A stretch of DNA of 49,274 nucleotides from the NCBI GenBank assembly GCA_002753225.1, contig PDZS01000033.1, positions 1 to 49,274 of the forward strand, given 5' to 3'. The notes below the pieces were generated by a model. That model was not told where the DNA came from. It did no database searches and worked only from the letters and a program-made list of their open reading frames with translations. The position numbers were made by a program, and so were the translations under genes. Source of the DNA: Deltaproteobacteria bacterium YD0425bin51. GTDB lineage: Bacteria; Desulfobacterota; Desulfobacteria; Desulfobacterales; YD0425bin51. The number at the start of each line of letters is the position of its first letter. Positions within the stretch are counted from its first letter, which is position 1. Below are positions 38,958 to 46,898 of this stretch, piece after piece.

Positions 38958-40933
38958 AACTCTAATTCTTTAATATCAAACTGTTTATCCTGATAAGAAA
39001 AAGTTTGATATTTATTATCCATAAATGAAAGAAACATAGTTGTTCCGACAATATTTACATATGTAAAATTGTCATTAAAACTGATTTCAACATTTTGGTT
39101 TATATTTTTCTGTAATTTATCAATAAGACGACTGACATATTTCCAGCAAAAAAAATTCTGACGATTGATAACCTCTTCATTTAAATATTGATTCAACACT
39201 TTTTTTGTCATAAGACTAACAGCTTCTGGCGCTCTATATGGATATTTATTCCTGCTTATAATTGCTTCTGGCAGAATATCTTTAAAAGCTTCTTTTAAAA
39301 TATATTTTTCATTCATGTAATTTAACTTAAAATTATCTGGAACATGTGCAAACATTTCAACAACATTGTAATCTAAAAACGGGTATCTCCCTTCTACGCC
39401 ATGAGCCATAGACATGCGATCACCCTGCGTTGATAAAAGATAACCAGAAAGAAGCGTTTTCATCTCCAAATATTGAGTCTTTTGCAGAATTGTCCATCGG
39501 GAAAAATCTTTAGGAAGTGACGGAATAACATCATCTTCTATATTGTATCCTGATAATTCACTTTTAATATCAGGACTCACAAAATTTAAAACATTCTTTC
39601 CATTTGACATACGTACAGTGTGACTAAACAGGAGAGAATCAGGATCAATACCAATAACTGATCTTTTGTAAAATCCAGTAAGCATATCACGGTATTTTTT
39701 ATCAAATTGTTTTAAATACGGGTATAATGAAGACATTTCAGATAACAATTTAGGATTATCAGGATTTTTTGCCATATTATAACGAATATACGTCTCTTTG
39801 AAAATGTCGTATCCCCACGCAACTTCATCTGCACCTTCTCCAGTTATAACAACCTTATATCCCTTATCTTTTACCATTTTTGCAAGATAATAGAGCGGCG
39901 CTGGAGCAGTTCTGTAAACCGGCTGCTCTGCATGATAAACTATGTCTTCAAAAATATCACCTATAGACTCAGAAGTAATCATTATAGAATTATTTTTAAT
40001 TTTAGTATAATCAGACATTAATTGCTGATAAGATGTCTCATCATATGCTTGATCTTTAAAGCCTACGGAAAAGCTCTCAAGATTCCCTTTGTGCATATTT
40101 TGTATAAGTTTCAGAGTAATTGAAGAATCTAAACCTCCTGACAAATATGCGTTTACTGGCACATCAGCTCTCAAGCGTAGTGATGTAGCATCACTTAAAG
40201 CATTTTTTATCTTCTCTTTCCATTCGTCTAAAGATAAATTTTCTGGCTCATTAAAAGAAAGATCCCAATAAATCTTTTTAGTCATCTCATTTTTAGAATA
40301 TTCTAAATATTCTCCAGGAGTTAAGCTATATATATCTTTAAAAAAAGTTACATCTCCATAAGTTGTCCATATATTTATCAATTGATGATATGCTTTGTAA
40401 TTGAAAACTGCTGCAACTAAAGGATGCAAAAGGATAGTTTTTATACACGATGAAAATAACAGGGTATCTTTAATAAACGTATAAAATAATGGACGGATAC
40501 CCATCCTGTCTCTTGCCAAGAAAATCCTATTTTTATTAAAATCAACTATTGCAAAAGCAAACTGTCCATTTAATTTATGAAGCATATCATGACCATGTTC
40601 ATGATATAGATAAATAAGCGTCTCAGTATCGCACGTTGTATGAAACTTATAATTTTTCTTTTTCAGTTCCTCTCTTAGCTCTATATAATTAAATATCTCA
40701 CCATTAAATGTAACAGCAATTTGATATTCCTTGGAATACATTGGCTGCTGTCCTGTTTCAATATCCACAATGCTTAACCTTGAATGCCCTAAATATGCAG
40801 TCTCTGAATATAAAACTCCTTTTTCGTCAGGACCACGATTGTGCAGGGATAATGTCATATTTTTAAGTAATTTTTTATCTTTGAAATCATATGGAAGTCC
40901 GTATGGATTATATATTCCTACAATACCGCACAT
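38954..40933 (-). CDS. Asparagine synthase (glutamine-hydrolysing)-type amidotransferase
   Basis: A 659-residue AsnB-family enzyme. The N-terminal glutaminase has the nucleophile Cys2 (MCGIVGIYNP) and an NGEIFNY segment. The synthetase domain has the ATP pyrophosphatase loop SGGLDSS at 265-271 and the VEGRYPFLD motif. In primary metabolism it makes Asn from Asp. In polyketide clusters close relatives amidate a carrier-bound malonyl group (as in oxytetracycline and glutarimide polyketides) or other carboxylates. Its neighbours, a free AT, a discrete ACP and a lone KS, match that starter-amide arrangement. Supplying Asn to the first NRPS A domain is an alternative. It lies 19 bp after the PP-loop amidotransferase gene. 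Both catalytic halves look complete. Confidence 0.9.
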   Translation of the reverse strand: MCGIVGIYNPYGLPYDFKDKKLLKNMTLSLHNRGPDEKGVLYSETAYLGHSRLSIVDIETGQQPMYSKEYQIAVTFNGEIFNYIELREELKKKNYKFHTTCDTETLIYLYHEHGHDMLHKLNGQFAFAIVDFNKNRIFLARDRMGIRPLFYTFIKDTLLFSSCIKTILLHPLVAAVFNYKAYHQLINIWTTYGDVTFFKDIYSLTPGEYLEYSKNEMTKKIYWDLSFNEPENLSLDEWKEKIKNALSDATSLRLRADVPVNAYLSGGLDSSITLKLIQNMHKGNLESFSVGFKDQAYDETSYQQLMSDYTKIKNNSIMITSESIGDIFEDIVYHAEQPVYRTAPAPLYYLAKMVKDKGYKVVITGEGADEVAWGYDIFKETYIRYNMAKNPDNPKLLSEMSSLYPYLKQFDKKYRDMLTGFYKRSVIGIDPDSLLFSHTVRMSNGKNVLNFVSPDIKSELSGYNIEDDVIPSLPKDFSRWTILQKTQYLEMKTLLSGYLLSTQGDRMSMAHGVEGRYPFLDYNVVEMFAHVPDNFKLNYMNEKYILKEAFKDILPEAIISRNKYPYRAPEAVSLMTKKVLNQYLNEEVINRQNFFCWKYVSRLIDKLQKNINQNVEISFNDNFTYVNIVGTTMFLSFMDNKYQTFSYQDKQFDIKELEL

Positions 40934-40952
40934 TTTTTAACCTTTTATGTTT

Positions 40953-41945
40953 TTAAAATTTAAAAATCGCATTAGTAAAATCTTCAGGTGATTTTATGTC
41001 GTTAAACTTTGATAATGCTTCTTCCTTTGACATAAAACCTTTTCGAACCTGAAGACATATCTCAGATTCATAAGAATGATATTTATATTTTTGATAATGA
41101 ACTGCTATTGCATAATCATTTAAAAGGCAGTTGCTTGAAGAACTACCAGTATCCAATGGCTTTTGCCATCCATATTTTGATATAGTTTCTATAACTTTAT
41201 TTTCACTATATTCAAGTCCAAGCATTGGATTTATAATAACTGGATATATCTGATTCTCTGAACATTCAGGTATCTTATAATAATTATTTATCTTTTCACC
41301 AAATTTAGAAACAAAATACATACGTTTTTTTTCGTTTTCCTCTTTAAAGAATTTGCTGTCTGTCCTAATGACTCCGCCTGATGAAGGCATCTGTCCATCA
41401 ATATATCCGCCGGCAACTATAGGAATTTTATGTATTATAGCCTCATTCAATGTTATATTGCTGATCAGATTTATACATGACAGACATATGGAGTTAGCAC
41501 GCATTAATTGAGAAATGCTATACAAATTTTCATCTCTTGCTACTTTAAACATATGATGCATAAATATCGGATCAGGCTTAAATATCATAAGATCTATACC
41601 TAAGCGAGCTGTCACGTTCCTTGCATTTTCCCATGCCTGTTTAGCCACAAAATCATTATCAACTAAAAGAGCGAGAATATTTAGATCATAAGTTTTTCTT
41701 AAATAATATAATGTATAAGACGAATCTTTTCCTCCACTATAAGAAACAATAACATCATATCTGTTTATACCTTTTTTCTCATTAATTAGTGTATCTATTT
41801 TCTTTCTATTTGCTTCAACGATCTGTTTTTCTTTTTCAGGATCAAATTTTTTACACAGATTGCATACCTCATCATCACCAAATTTTACTCCAGGAAAGGT
41901 TTCAGATATAAGGCAGTTGATACATCGTCTTATTTCATTGCTCAT
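40953..41945 (-). CDS. PP-loop ATPase, N-acetyl-sugar amidotransferase-like (WbpG/WbuX type)
   Basis: A 330-residue protein with an N-terminal zinc ribbon (C8, C11, C28, C31) and a PP-loop SGGKDSS at 70-76, followed by a MRANSICLSC segment. The layout matches the family that uses ammonia to convert a sugar acetamido or carboxyl group to an amidine or amide in LPS pathways (WbpG, PseA-like). Such enzymes usually take ammonia from a HisH-like partner, and none is encoded nearby, so the glutaminase of the AsnB-type enzyme next door could be the source (speculative). The start shares a base with the acyltransferase stop (TAATG). A sulfur-transfer role is the main alternative, since PP-loop enzymes with CxxC motifs also thiolate RNA or small molecules. 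Confidence 0.75.
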   Translation of the reverse strand: MSNEIRRCINCLISETFPGVKFGDDEVCNLCKKFDPEKEKQIVEANRKKIDTLINEKKGINRYDVIVSYSGGKDSSYTLYYLRKTYDLNILALLVDNDFVAKQAWENARNVTARLGIDLMIFKPDPIFMHHMFKVARDENLYSISQLMRANSICLSCINLISNITLNEAIIHKIPIVAGGYIDGQMPSSGGVIRTDSKFFKEENEKKRMYFVSKFGEKINNYYKIPECSENQIYPVIINPMLGLEYSENKVIETISKYGWQKPLDTGSSSSNCLLNDYAIAVHYQKYKYHSYESEICLQVRKGFMSKEEALSKFNDIKSPEDFTNAIFKF

Positions 41946-42877
41946 TAGGATAATTCCTTTGATAAACTACTTATAGTTTGCTCAATTTCTCTTATACTTC
42001 CTGTAGAAAAAACATTAACTTTACGACTGGTAAATTTAATAAATTTGGATAACTGATTGCCAAAACCTATTTCCACAAATGTTGTCTTTCCCATTTCTAT
42101 AAGCTTTCTAACAGACTGGTACCATCTTACTGGACCATAAATGTGATAATATAAATTATCTTTTAATTGTTCAACAGAAGTCACCTGTTTTGCAGTAAAA
42201 TTTTCAACAAAATCTCCATTAGGCATTATGATAGTCTGTCTTAAAAGTTCAGGTCTGAACATGTCTGCGGCACTTTTCATAAAAGGGGAATGCCATCCTC
42301 CTGCAACAGGAATATCTACAACTTTCATTGCATCTGCTTTTTTGAATTCTGAAAAAAGGATATCTTTTATAGATTTAGCATACGAAATCGAATAATTGCC
42401 AGGACTATTGTAGTTTGCTATATATGCATTCCCGACTCCTTGGACAATCTCTTCTACTATTTTTTCAGGCAACCCAATGACTCCCATCATCCCAGTTTCT
42501 TTTTCCATTGAAGCTGCTTTAAGGCATTTCCCTCTAAAATTCACCAAAGATAAAGTCTCGTCATATGGAAATGAACCTGCTGCATAAAGTGCGCTATATT
42601 GACCCAAACTGTATCCAGCATAACCTGACGGTTTAATAGAAGCTTCTTTCATGATTTCATAAATCAAAGCAGATACGAGAAATACTGCTATTCCTGATTT
42701 TCTTGAATCTACCAAATCATCATAAGTACCTTCGAAACATATATCTTTGAAATTTTCATTTAATATTTCATTAGCATTATCAAAAACATACCTTTTATCG
42801 GGATATGCGTCATAAATATCTTTGCCCATACCCACCTTTTGTTCTCCCTGACCTGGAAAAATAAATACTATTGACAT
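41945..42877 (-). CDS. Discrete malonyl-type acyltransferase (trans-AT)
   Basis: A 310-residue FabD-like acyltransferase. It has an N-terminal FPGQGEQ (usual form GQGSQ), the nucleophile S90 in G-Y-S-L-G, R115 (FRGKCLK), which binds the malonyl carboxylate, and H196 in GGWHSPFM. The arginine supports a malonyl-type substrate. It is the only free AT in the window, and three ketosynthase modules lack an AT, so it probably serves them and the discrete ACP in trans. The usual GHSLG histidine is replaced by tyrosine, which is uncommon. A housekeeping FabD role is less likely because no fatty-acid genes are near. AAGGA precedes the ATG. Confidence 0.88.
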   Translation of the reverse strand: MSIVFIFPGQGEQKVGMGKDIYDAYPDKRYVFDNANEILNENFKDICFEGTYDDLVDSRKSGIAVFLVSALIYEIMKEASIKPSGYAGYSLGQYSALYAAGSFPYDETLSLVNFRGKCLKAASMEKETGMMGVIGLPEKIVEEIVQGVGNAYIANYNSPGNYSISYAKSIKDILFSEFKKADAMKVVDIPVAGGWHSPFMKSAADMFRPELLRQTIIMPNGDFVENFTAKQVTSVEQLKDNLYYHIYGPVRWYQSVRKLIEMGKTTFVEIGFGNQLSKFIKFTSRKVNVFSTGSIREIEQTISSLSKELS

Positions 42878-42915
42878 TTTATTTATCCTTATTATTTATT
42901 TAAAATTCATCTTAT

Positions 42916-43473
42916 TCAAGGATTCTCAATGCACCCCACATCCTCCCATTCTGCCAACATCATAGCATAGTCAAAATCAAGATAACGTTTGGAATAGAAA
43001 AATAGATTCCCTATTGAAGTCGTTACCTGCTCAATATCTTCATATTCTTGCAGTTCAATCATTTTATTTATGCATAATAATATATCATCCTGTCTCAATT
43101 CAAATGGAAAATTTTGAAAGACTGTTATTGGAATAGGACGAGGATATTTCGCGGAATTCTCTCTTATTATTGAAGCCATCAAATGAAGCGAGTTTTCTTT
43201 CTTAAGTAAAAGAAGACGAGCATACGCTTCTGTCATAGTAAGAGCTGAGTAATAATATCTACAATAAATACTGTCATAAAGTACAGTTATGTCTTCATTT
43301 GAGCTTATTACTTCATCGAGCATAGCTTTTATTGCGTCATCTCGGATCTGTTCATGTGATTTAACCAACTTTTGTGTGAATTTGGAAAAAATTTCTTTTT
43401 CTGGAAGGAGTAGTCCTGATTTACTACTTTCACGTATTGAATCAAGAATTGCTTTGCTGCATTCCTTTATCAT
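42916..43473 (-). CDS. Unrecognised 185-residue protein coupled to the aldehyde oxidoreductase gene
   Basis: I do not recognise this family. The protein is 185 residues, predicted largely helical, with no signal peptide, membrane segment or cysteine cluster. Its ATG overlaps the oxidoreductase stop in ATGA, which implies coupled translation and a partner or assembly role for that enzyme. In the E. coli ydh operon (ydhY-ydhV-ydhW...) a small protein of unknown function, YdhW, follows the oxidoreductase at the same place. The correspondence is positional only. It could be a chaperone for Mo/W cofactor insertion, but no TorD-type motif is visible. Confidence 0.7.
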   Translation of the reverse strand: MIKECSKAILDSIRESSKSGLLLPEKEIFSKFTQKLVKSHEQIRDDAIKAMLDEVISSNEDITVLYDSIYCRYYYSALTMTEAYARLLLLKKENSLHLMASIIRENSAKYPRPIPITVFQNFPFELRQDDILLCINKMIELQEYEDIEQVTTSIGNLFFYSKRYLDFDYAMMLAEWEDVGCIENP

Positions 43474-45572
43474 GGCAGAAGGCCTTTTTGCTTGAGTTTT
43501 TCAGCTACGTCTCCAAGATCAAATTTTCGATATGTTTCTAATGTCGGCGCACCGGTTTTTTTGTCCCATCCCATTTCTTCATAATACATATCCATTGCAA
43601 TTCTCATATCTTCTTTATCCATGCGGTTAGTTCCTTTACTGAATGGCGATTTGTCTTTGATATCCTCAAAAACCCAATCAGGAATAGTATCATGCATGGT
43701 CCGCATTTCTTTTGTTCCCATATCTCTAATCGTTATTGCCCTATGTAGCAATAATATTCGCTCTGCAACGTGATCTAGTTCTTGACAGGATTTTTTATCT
43801 CCTGTAGCCAAAGTATAAAGCAAAGACTCTATGGAATCGTCCCCTCGATATCCACGCTCTTTTAAAGGTGAAGCACTGATAGGCCCCATCCAATTGCACA
43901 AAGCCAATGCGTCATGTAACTCTTTCCTAAGCAAAGACCATTTCGCCATTTTTGCCTTATAAATATTCATTGGCGTATATGCTAAAGTTGCATCCACTGC
44001 ATCAGGTGAACCCCAGAGTTCAGAAGCTAAACGCTTTTGAACTTCAATTGGAAGACCATTTCGAATAAAGTTAGTGTGCGAATGACATTGAGCATCGCGA
44101 TTATACTGAGTATTAATTATCACTCCGATCTGACCTGAATCTTCATTTGAATGATGTCTGGGATGTCCCATCTTCCAATATTGAAGCGCAGGATCTTTTT
44201 TCCAATCTTCTTCAGAAATCCCCCACCGCTCAAGCATATAACCAGTCCCCATACCTAAAGCTGTAGCCAATTCCCCATCTTTTCGGGCGATTCTTGGAAG
44301 AAGTTCAAAAAGAAATCCTGGATCGCCTTTTTCAAATTTATCCCACGAATAACTCTTATATTCTTTTTCATCAATTTTTGTTTTCAATATCCCGTCATAA
44401 TAAAGCTTTTGGAAATCGCGTTGAAGCAAACCATAATTATTCCATATTCCCAGATCATCTGCAAAATGCATACCAACCATACAGGCTTCGATGGAAGTCT
44501 GACTTTTTGGCCCATCAGGAAAGGTTTTAAAAAAAGCTCTTCCAAAATTCAAACCCCCGCAAGTATTTTGCCCGATCTCTGGAATAGCATATTTTGAATA
44601 AACACTAGGGACTCTAAGTATAGTGTGGCATCTAATAGGGCATCCTGTACAACCGTTGCCTCTTACCGTGTATTTCCAAGCATCATTTCCAAGAAAAAAA
44701 ACTGCATTATTGCTTCGATAGGCTATTCTATTAAGATTGTGTGGATCACAAGAACCTGTTTCAATTGGAGGTCTAGATGCTTCCCAATTACGCCCCTTGG
44801 AAGATATCCAGCGGCTCCCCGGACTATAATATTCTGCCCACGGTTGAGGAGAGCTAGGAACCACATGCTGATTATTTGCACCCAAAAGAGAAAGATGAAA
44901 TTTAATTGCTTTTTCCCATTCCTCTTTTTTACCGGAGATATATACGCTCCCTGTTCCTCGAACACCGATGGCTTTTAAATTTTTAGAACCCATGACAGCG
45001 CCGCCGCCAGCTGAGTGTGATACTGAATTGATTATAACCGACATCGGCACCAAATTCTCCCCTGCCTGCCCAATAGCAGCTACTGATGCTTCATGACCCA
45101 TCTGCAAGTTGATTTCATACGTAGTTCTACGTATACCTAATCCCCAAAGTCGACGAGCGTCATTAAGCTCGACTCTGGCATCTTCGATTGAAAGCCATAC
45201 TGGATGTTCTGACTTCCCTTCAATAATTATGGCATCATAACCGGCATACTTAAGTTCAGCTGCAAAATGACCGCCCATGTGACCACTCGCCACTAGAGGT
45301 TTAGGCCAGCAAGTTGGCCAAAGTGTTGTTATGGCAGTTTTCCCGTTGCAAGGCGCTCCGGTTCCAGCAAGAGGCCCTGTTCCGAAAATAATTTTGTTCT
45401 CAGGGCTAAAAGGTTTTGTTGCTGACGGAACTTCATCCCAGATAACTTTATATCCTATTCCTGTTCCTCCGATAAAATCCTTATATTTTTCAATAGTATT
45501 TTCTGTTGAAATTTTTCCGGTTGATAAGTCAACTCGCAGAACTTTTCCTGCCCATCCTCCGTGTTTAGCCAT
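43470..45572 (-). CDS. Aldehyde:ferredoxin oxidoreductase family protein, YdhV type
   Basis: About 700 residues, matching E. coli YdhV from the first residues (MAKHGGWAGKVLRVDL; YdhV starts MANGWTGNILRVNL) to the end. It binds a pyranopterin Mo or W cofactor and a 4Fe-4S cluster; the cluster ligands C308, C311 and C315 (CTGCPIRC) are visible, with a further cysteine expected near the C-terminus. The family oxidises aldehydes or reduces activated acids using ferredoxin, but the YdhV substrate is unknown. I prefer the ATG at 45572 because AAAGGA is well placed before it and the homologue starts there; an in-frame ATG exists at 45590. The gene follows the Tat ferredoxin by 21 bp, the same order as ydhY-ydhV. 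There is no signal peptide, so it acts in the cytoplasm unless carried by its partner. Confidence 0.9.
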   Translation of the reverse strand: MAKHGGWAGKVLRVDLSTGKISTENTIEKYKDFIGGTGIGYKVIWDEVPSATKPFSPENKIIFGTGPLAGTGAPCNGKTAITTLWPTCWPKPLVASGHMGGHFAAELKYAGYDAIIIEGKSEHPVWLSIEDARVELNDARRLWGLGIRRTTYEINLQMGHEASVAAIGQAGENLVPMSVIINSVSHSAGGGAVMGSKNLKAIGVRGTGSVYISGKKEEWEKAIKFHLSLLGANNQHVVPSSPQPWAEYYSPGSRWISSKGRNWEASRPPIETGSCDPHNLNRIAYRSNNAVFFLGNDAWKYTVRGNGCTGCPIRCHTILRVPSVYSKYAIPEIGQNTCGGLNFGRAFFKTFPDGPKSQTSIEACMVGMHFADDLGIWNNYGLLQRDFQKLYYDGILKTKIDEKEYKSYSWDKFEKGDPGFLFELLPRIARKDGELATALGMGTGYMLERWGISEEDWKKDPALQYWKMGHPRHHSNEDSGQIGVIINTQYNRDAQCHSHTNFIRNGLPIEVQKRLASELWGSPDAVDATLAYTPMNIYKAKMAKWSLLRKELHDALALCNWMGPISASPLKERGYRGDDSIESLLYTLATGDKKSCQELDHVAERILLLHRAITIRDMGTKEMRTMHDTIPDWVFEDIKDKSPFSKGTNRMDKEDMRIAMDMYYEEMGWDKKTGAPTLETYRKFDLGDVAEKLKQKGLLP

Positions 45573-45593
45573 GACATTATTTCCTTTCAATTA

Positions 45594-46280
45594 TTATTTA
45601 TGACAACCCATACAGGCCTGAATTTTCTCCTGAGAAATGACTGAAGTTGGACTTATTCTGGTAGGAACGGAACGCGAGAGATCACGCCATCGCACATACT
45701 TTAATGCTTCTGCTGGACAGGCTTCGACACATTTAGGCTTTCCGTCGCATAGAAAACACTTGGTGGCTTTATTTGTATCTGAATCAAAAGAGATCATGTC
45801 CCATGGACAGGATCTTTGGCACATTTTACATCCTGTGCATTTATCTGAATCTACGACACGGGCATTTATTGGAGGTTTTATAACTATGGCGTCATTCGGG
45901 CAGGCGTCTGCACAAGGCACAGGATGAGGACATTGTTTACAAATGTCCTGAATGATAAGCCCAATCCCCCACTTACCCTCATCGCATTTTCCTGTATAAA
46001 GCCCCAAATATCCTAATTGGAGGTTCCGGTTGATTTTAATTCTAGAAATAGTCGAAGATGCCTTTCCATCATTAAACTCAGTACAAGCCAGTTCACACCT
46101 TCGACAGCCAACACACTTAGTAGGGTCTCCAATAACAAGGCCTTCAGCTTGCTCTGTAATAATTATGACTTCAGCCATTCCATAGGTAACTCCTAAAGAA
46201 CTCAATGCTGAAATCCCTGCAATAGCTAATCCGCTTACTTTGAGAAATTGCCGTCGTGAAAAATTTAGATTCATTATCAT
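45594..46280 (-). CDS. Tat-exported multi-cluster 4Fe-4S ferredoxin, YdhY type
   Basis: A 228-residue electron-transfer protein. An N-terminal twin-arginine signal (SRRQFLKVSG, arginines 9-10, then a hydrophobic stretch) points to export in folded form or membrane anchoring. At least three to four 4Fe-4S cysteine groups follow, the first with C56, C59, C62 and C66 (CVGCRRCELAC) and another as CTGCKMCQRSC. Similarity to E. coli YdhY is clear around TKCVGCRRCELACTEFND. It should pass electrons to or from the oxidoreductase encoded 21 bp downstream. The final residues read ACMGCHK, a CxxCH pattern that could bind haem c but may be coincidental. It starts 2 bp after the Cache gene stop. Confidence 0.88.
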   Translation of the reverse strand: MIMNLNFSRRQFLKVSGLAIAGISALSSLGVTYGMAEVIIITEQAEGLVIGDPTKCVGCRRCELACTEFNDGKASSTISRIKINRNLQLGYLGLYTGKCDEGKWGIGLIIQDICKQCPHPVPCADACPNDAIVIKPPINARVVDSDKCTGCKMCQRSCPWDMISFDSDTNKATKCFLCDGKPKCVEACPAEALKYVRWRDLSRSVPTRISPTSVISQEKIQACMGCHK

Positions 46281-46282
46281 TT

Positions 46283-46837
46283 TTATTGCTCTGATAGAAA
46301 AACATCAGAGGTAACAACCCCAATTAGATGTGGATTTTTACCACTGGAGTAGATTGGTATTGAATAGGTTATCATCCATGCATTACCTCCTCCTTCGTCA
46401 TAATATGGCTCACTCCAAACAGCCTTACTCTTTTTAACCGGGGTAACGTACCACTTATGGTTTGATTTTGTATAGTCGTAGCTCTCGATAAGATTCTTTT
46501 TTATTAAATTTTCACCACTACGGTAAATATATGGTGAAGATTTAATAACCTTTCCGTCCTTTTTTTGAGGAGCAAAAGCAAAAGCTGCTCCATAGATTTT
46601 AGAATTTTTGCTTAAATAATCGCTAAGCATAGCAAAAGCGGTTTCATTGTCCATAAGTTTCTTCTGGCTGATTTCATTTGCAAGTAAACTGAGTTTTTGT
46701 TCAACTTCCTTCTTGATATCAGGAGAGACTTCTCTTTTTAAACTTTTCGAGTCACCAGCAAAAGAAAAAGTTAAATGCATAACAAAAAATGCTAAAAATA
46801 GAGCACAGATAACAGAGCATCGTTTCAAAATGTCCAT
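46283..46837 (-). CDS. Periplasmic Cache-domain protein
   Basis: A 184-residue protein with an N-terminal signal peptide (about 1-27, hydrophobic core ICALFLAFFVMHLTFSFA). It then has a Cache/PDC sensor domain, recognisable from YIYRSG and from KWYVTPVKKSKAVWSEPYYD followed by a YSIPIY strand. Cache domains bind small extracellular ligands and are normally the sensor part of chemoreceptors or histidine kinases. Here the domain stands alone, with no transmembrane helix or output domain after it. It may be a soluble or lipid-free binding partner of the exported ferredoxin encoded 2 bp downstream (inference). A strong AGGAGG site precedes the ATG, after a 61-bp gap. Confidence 0.8.
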   Translation of the reverse strand: MDILKRCSVICALFLAFFVMHLTFSFAGDSKSLKREVSPDIKKEVEQKLSLLANEISQKKLMDNETAFAMLSDYLSKNSKIYGAAFAFAPQKKDGKVIKSSPYIYRSGENLIKKNLIESYDYTKSNHKWYVTPVKKSKAVWSEPYYDEGGGNAWMITYSIPIYSSGKNPHLIGVVTSDVFLSEQ

Positions 46838-46898
46838 AATAAAACCTCCTAAATTGATGATTTAAGATTTAATTTTTCTAATCTTTAGTTAAATATAA

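Noticed and set aside
44625..44978. A 117-residue plus-strand frame opposite the aldehyde oxidoreductase
   Set aside because: It is antisense to a well-conserved enzyme, with no homology I can recognise and no ribosome binding context.
45572..45590. The upstream ATG at 45590 as start of the aldehyde oxidoreductase
   Set aside because: The ribosome binding site AAAGGA would fall inside the coding sequence, and the YdhV homologue begins at the second Met (45572).
46838..46898. A terminator between the BKACE and Cache genes
   Set aside because: The 61 bp are A+T-rich, but I see no convincing stem-loop followed by a T-run on the minus strand.
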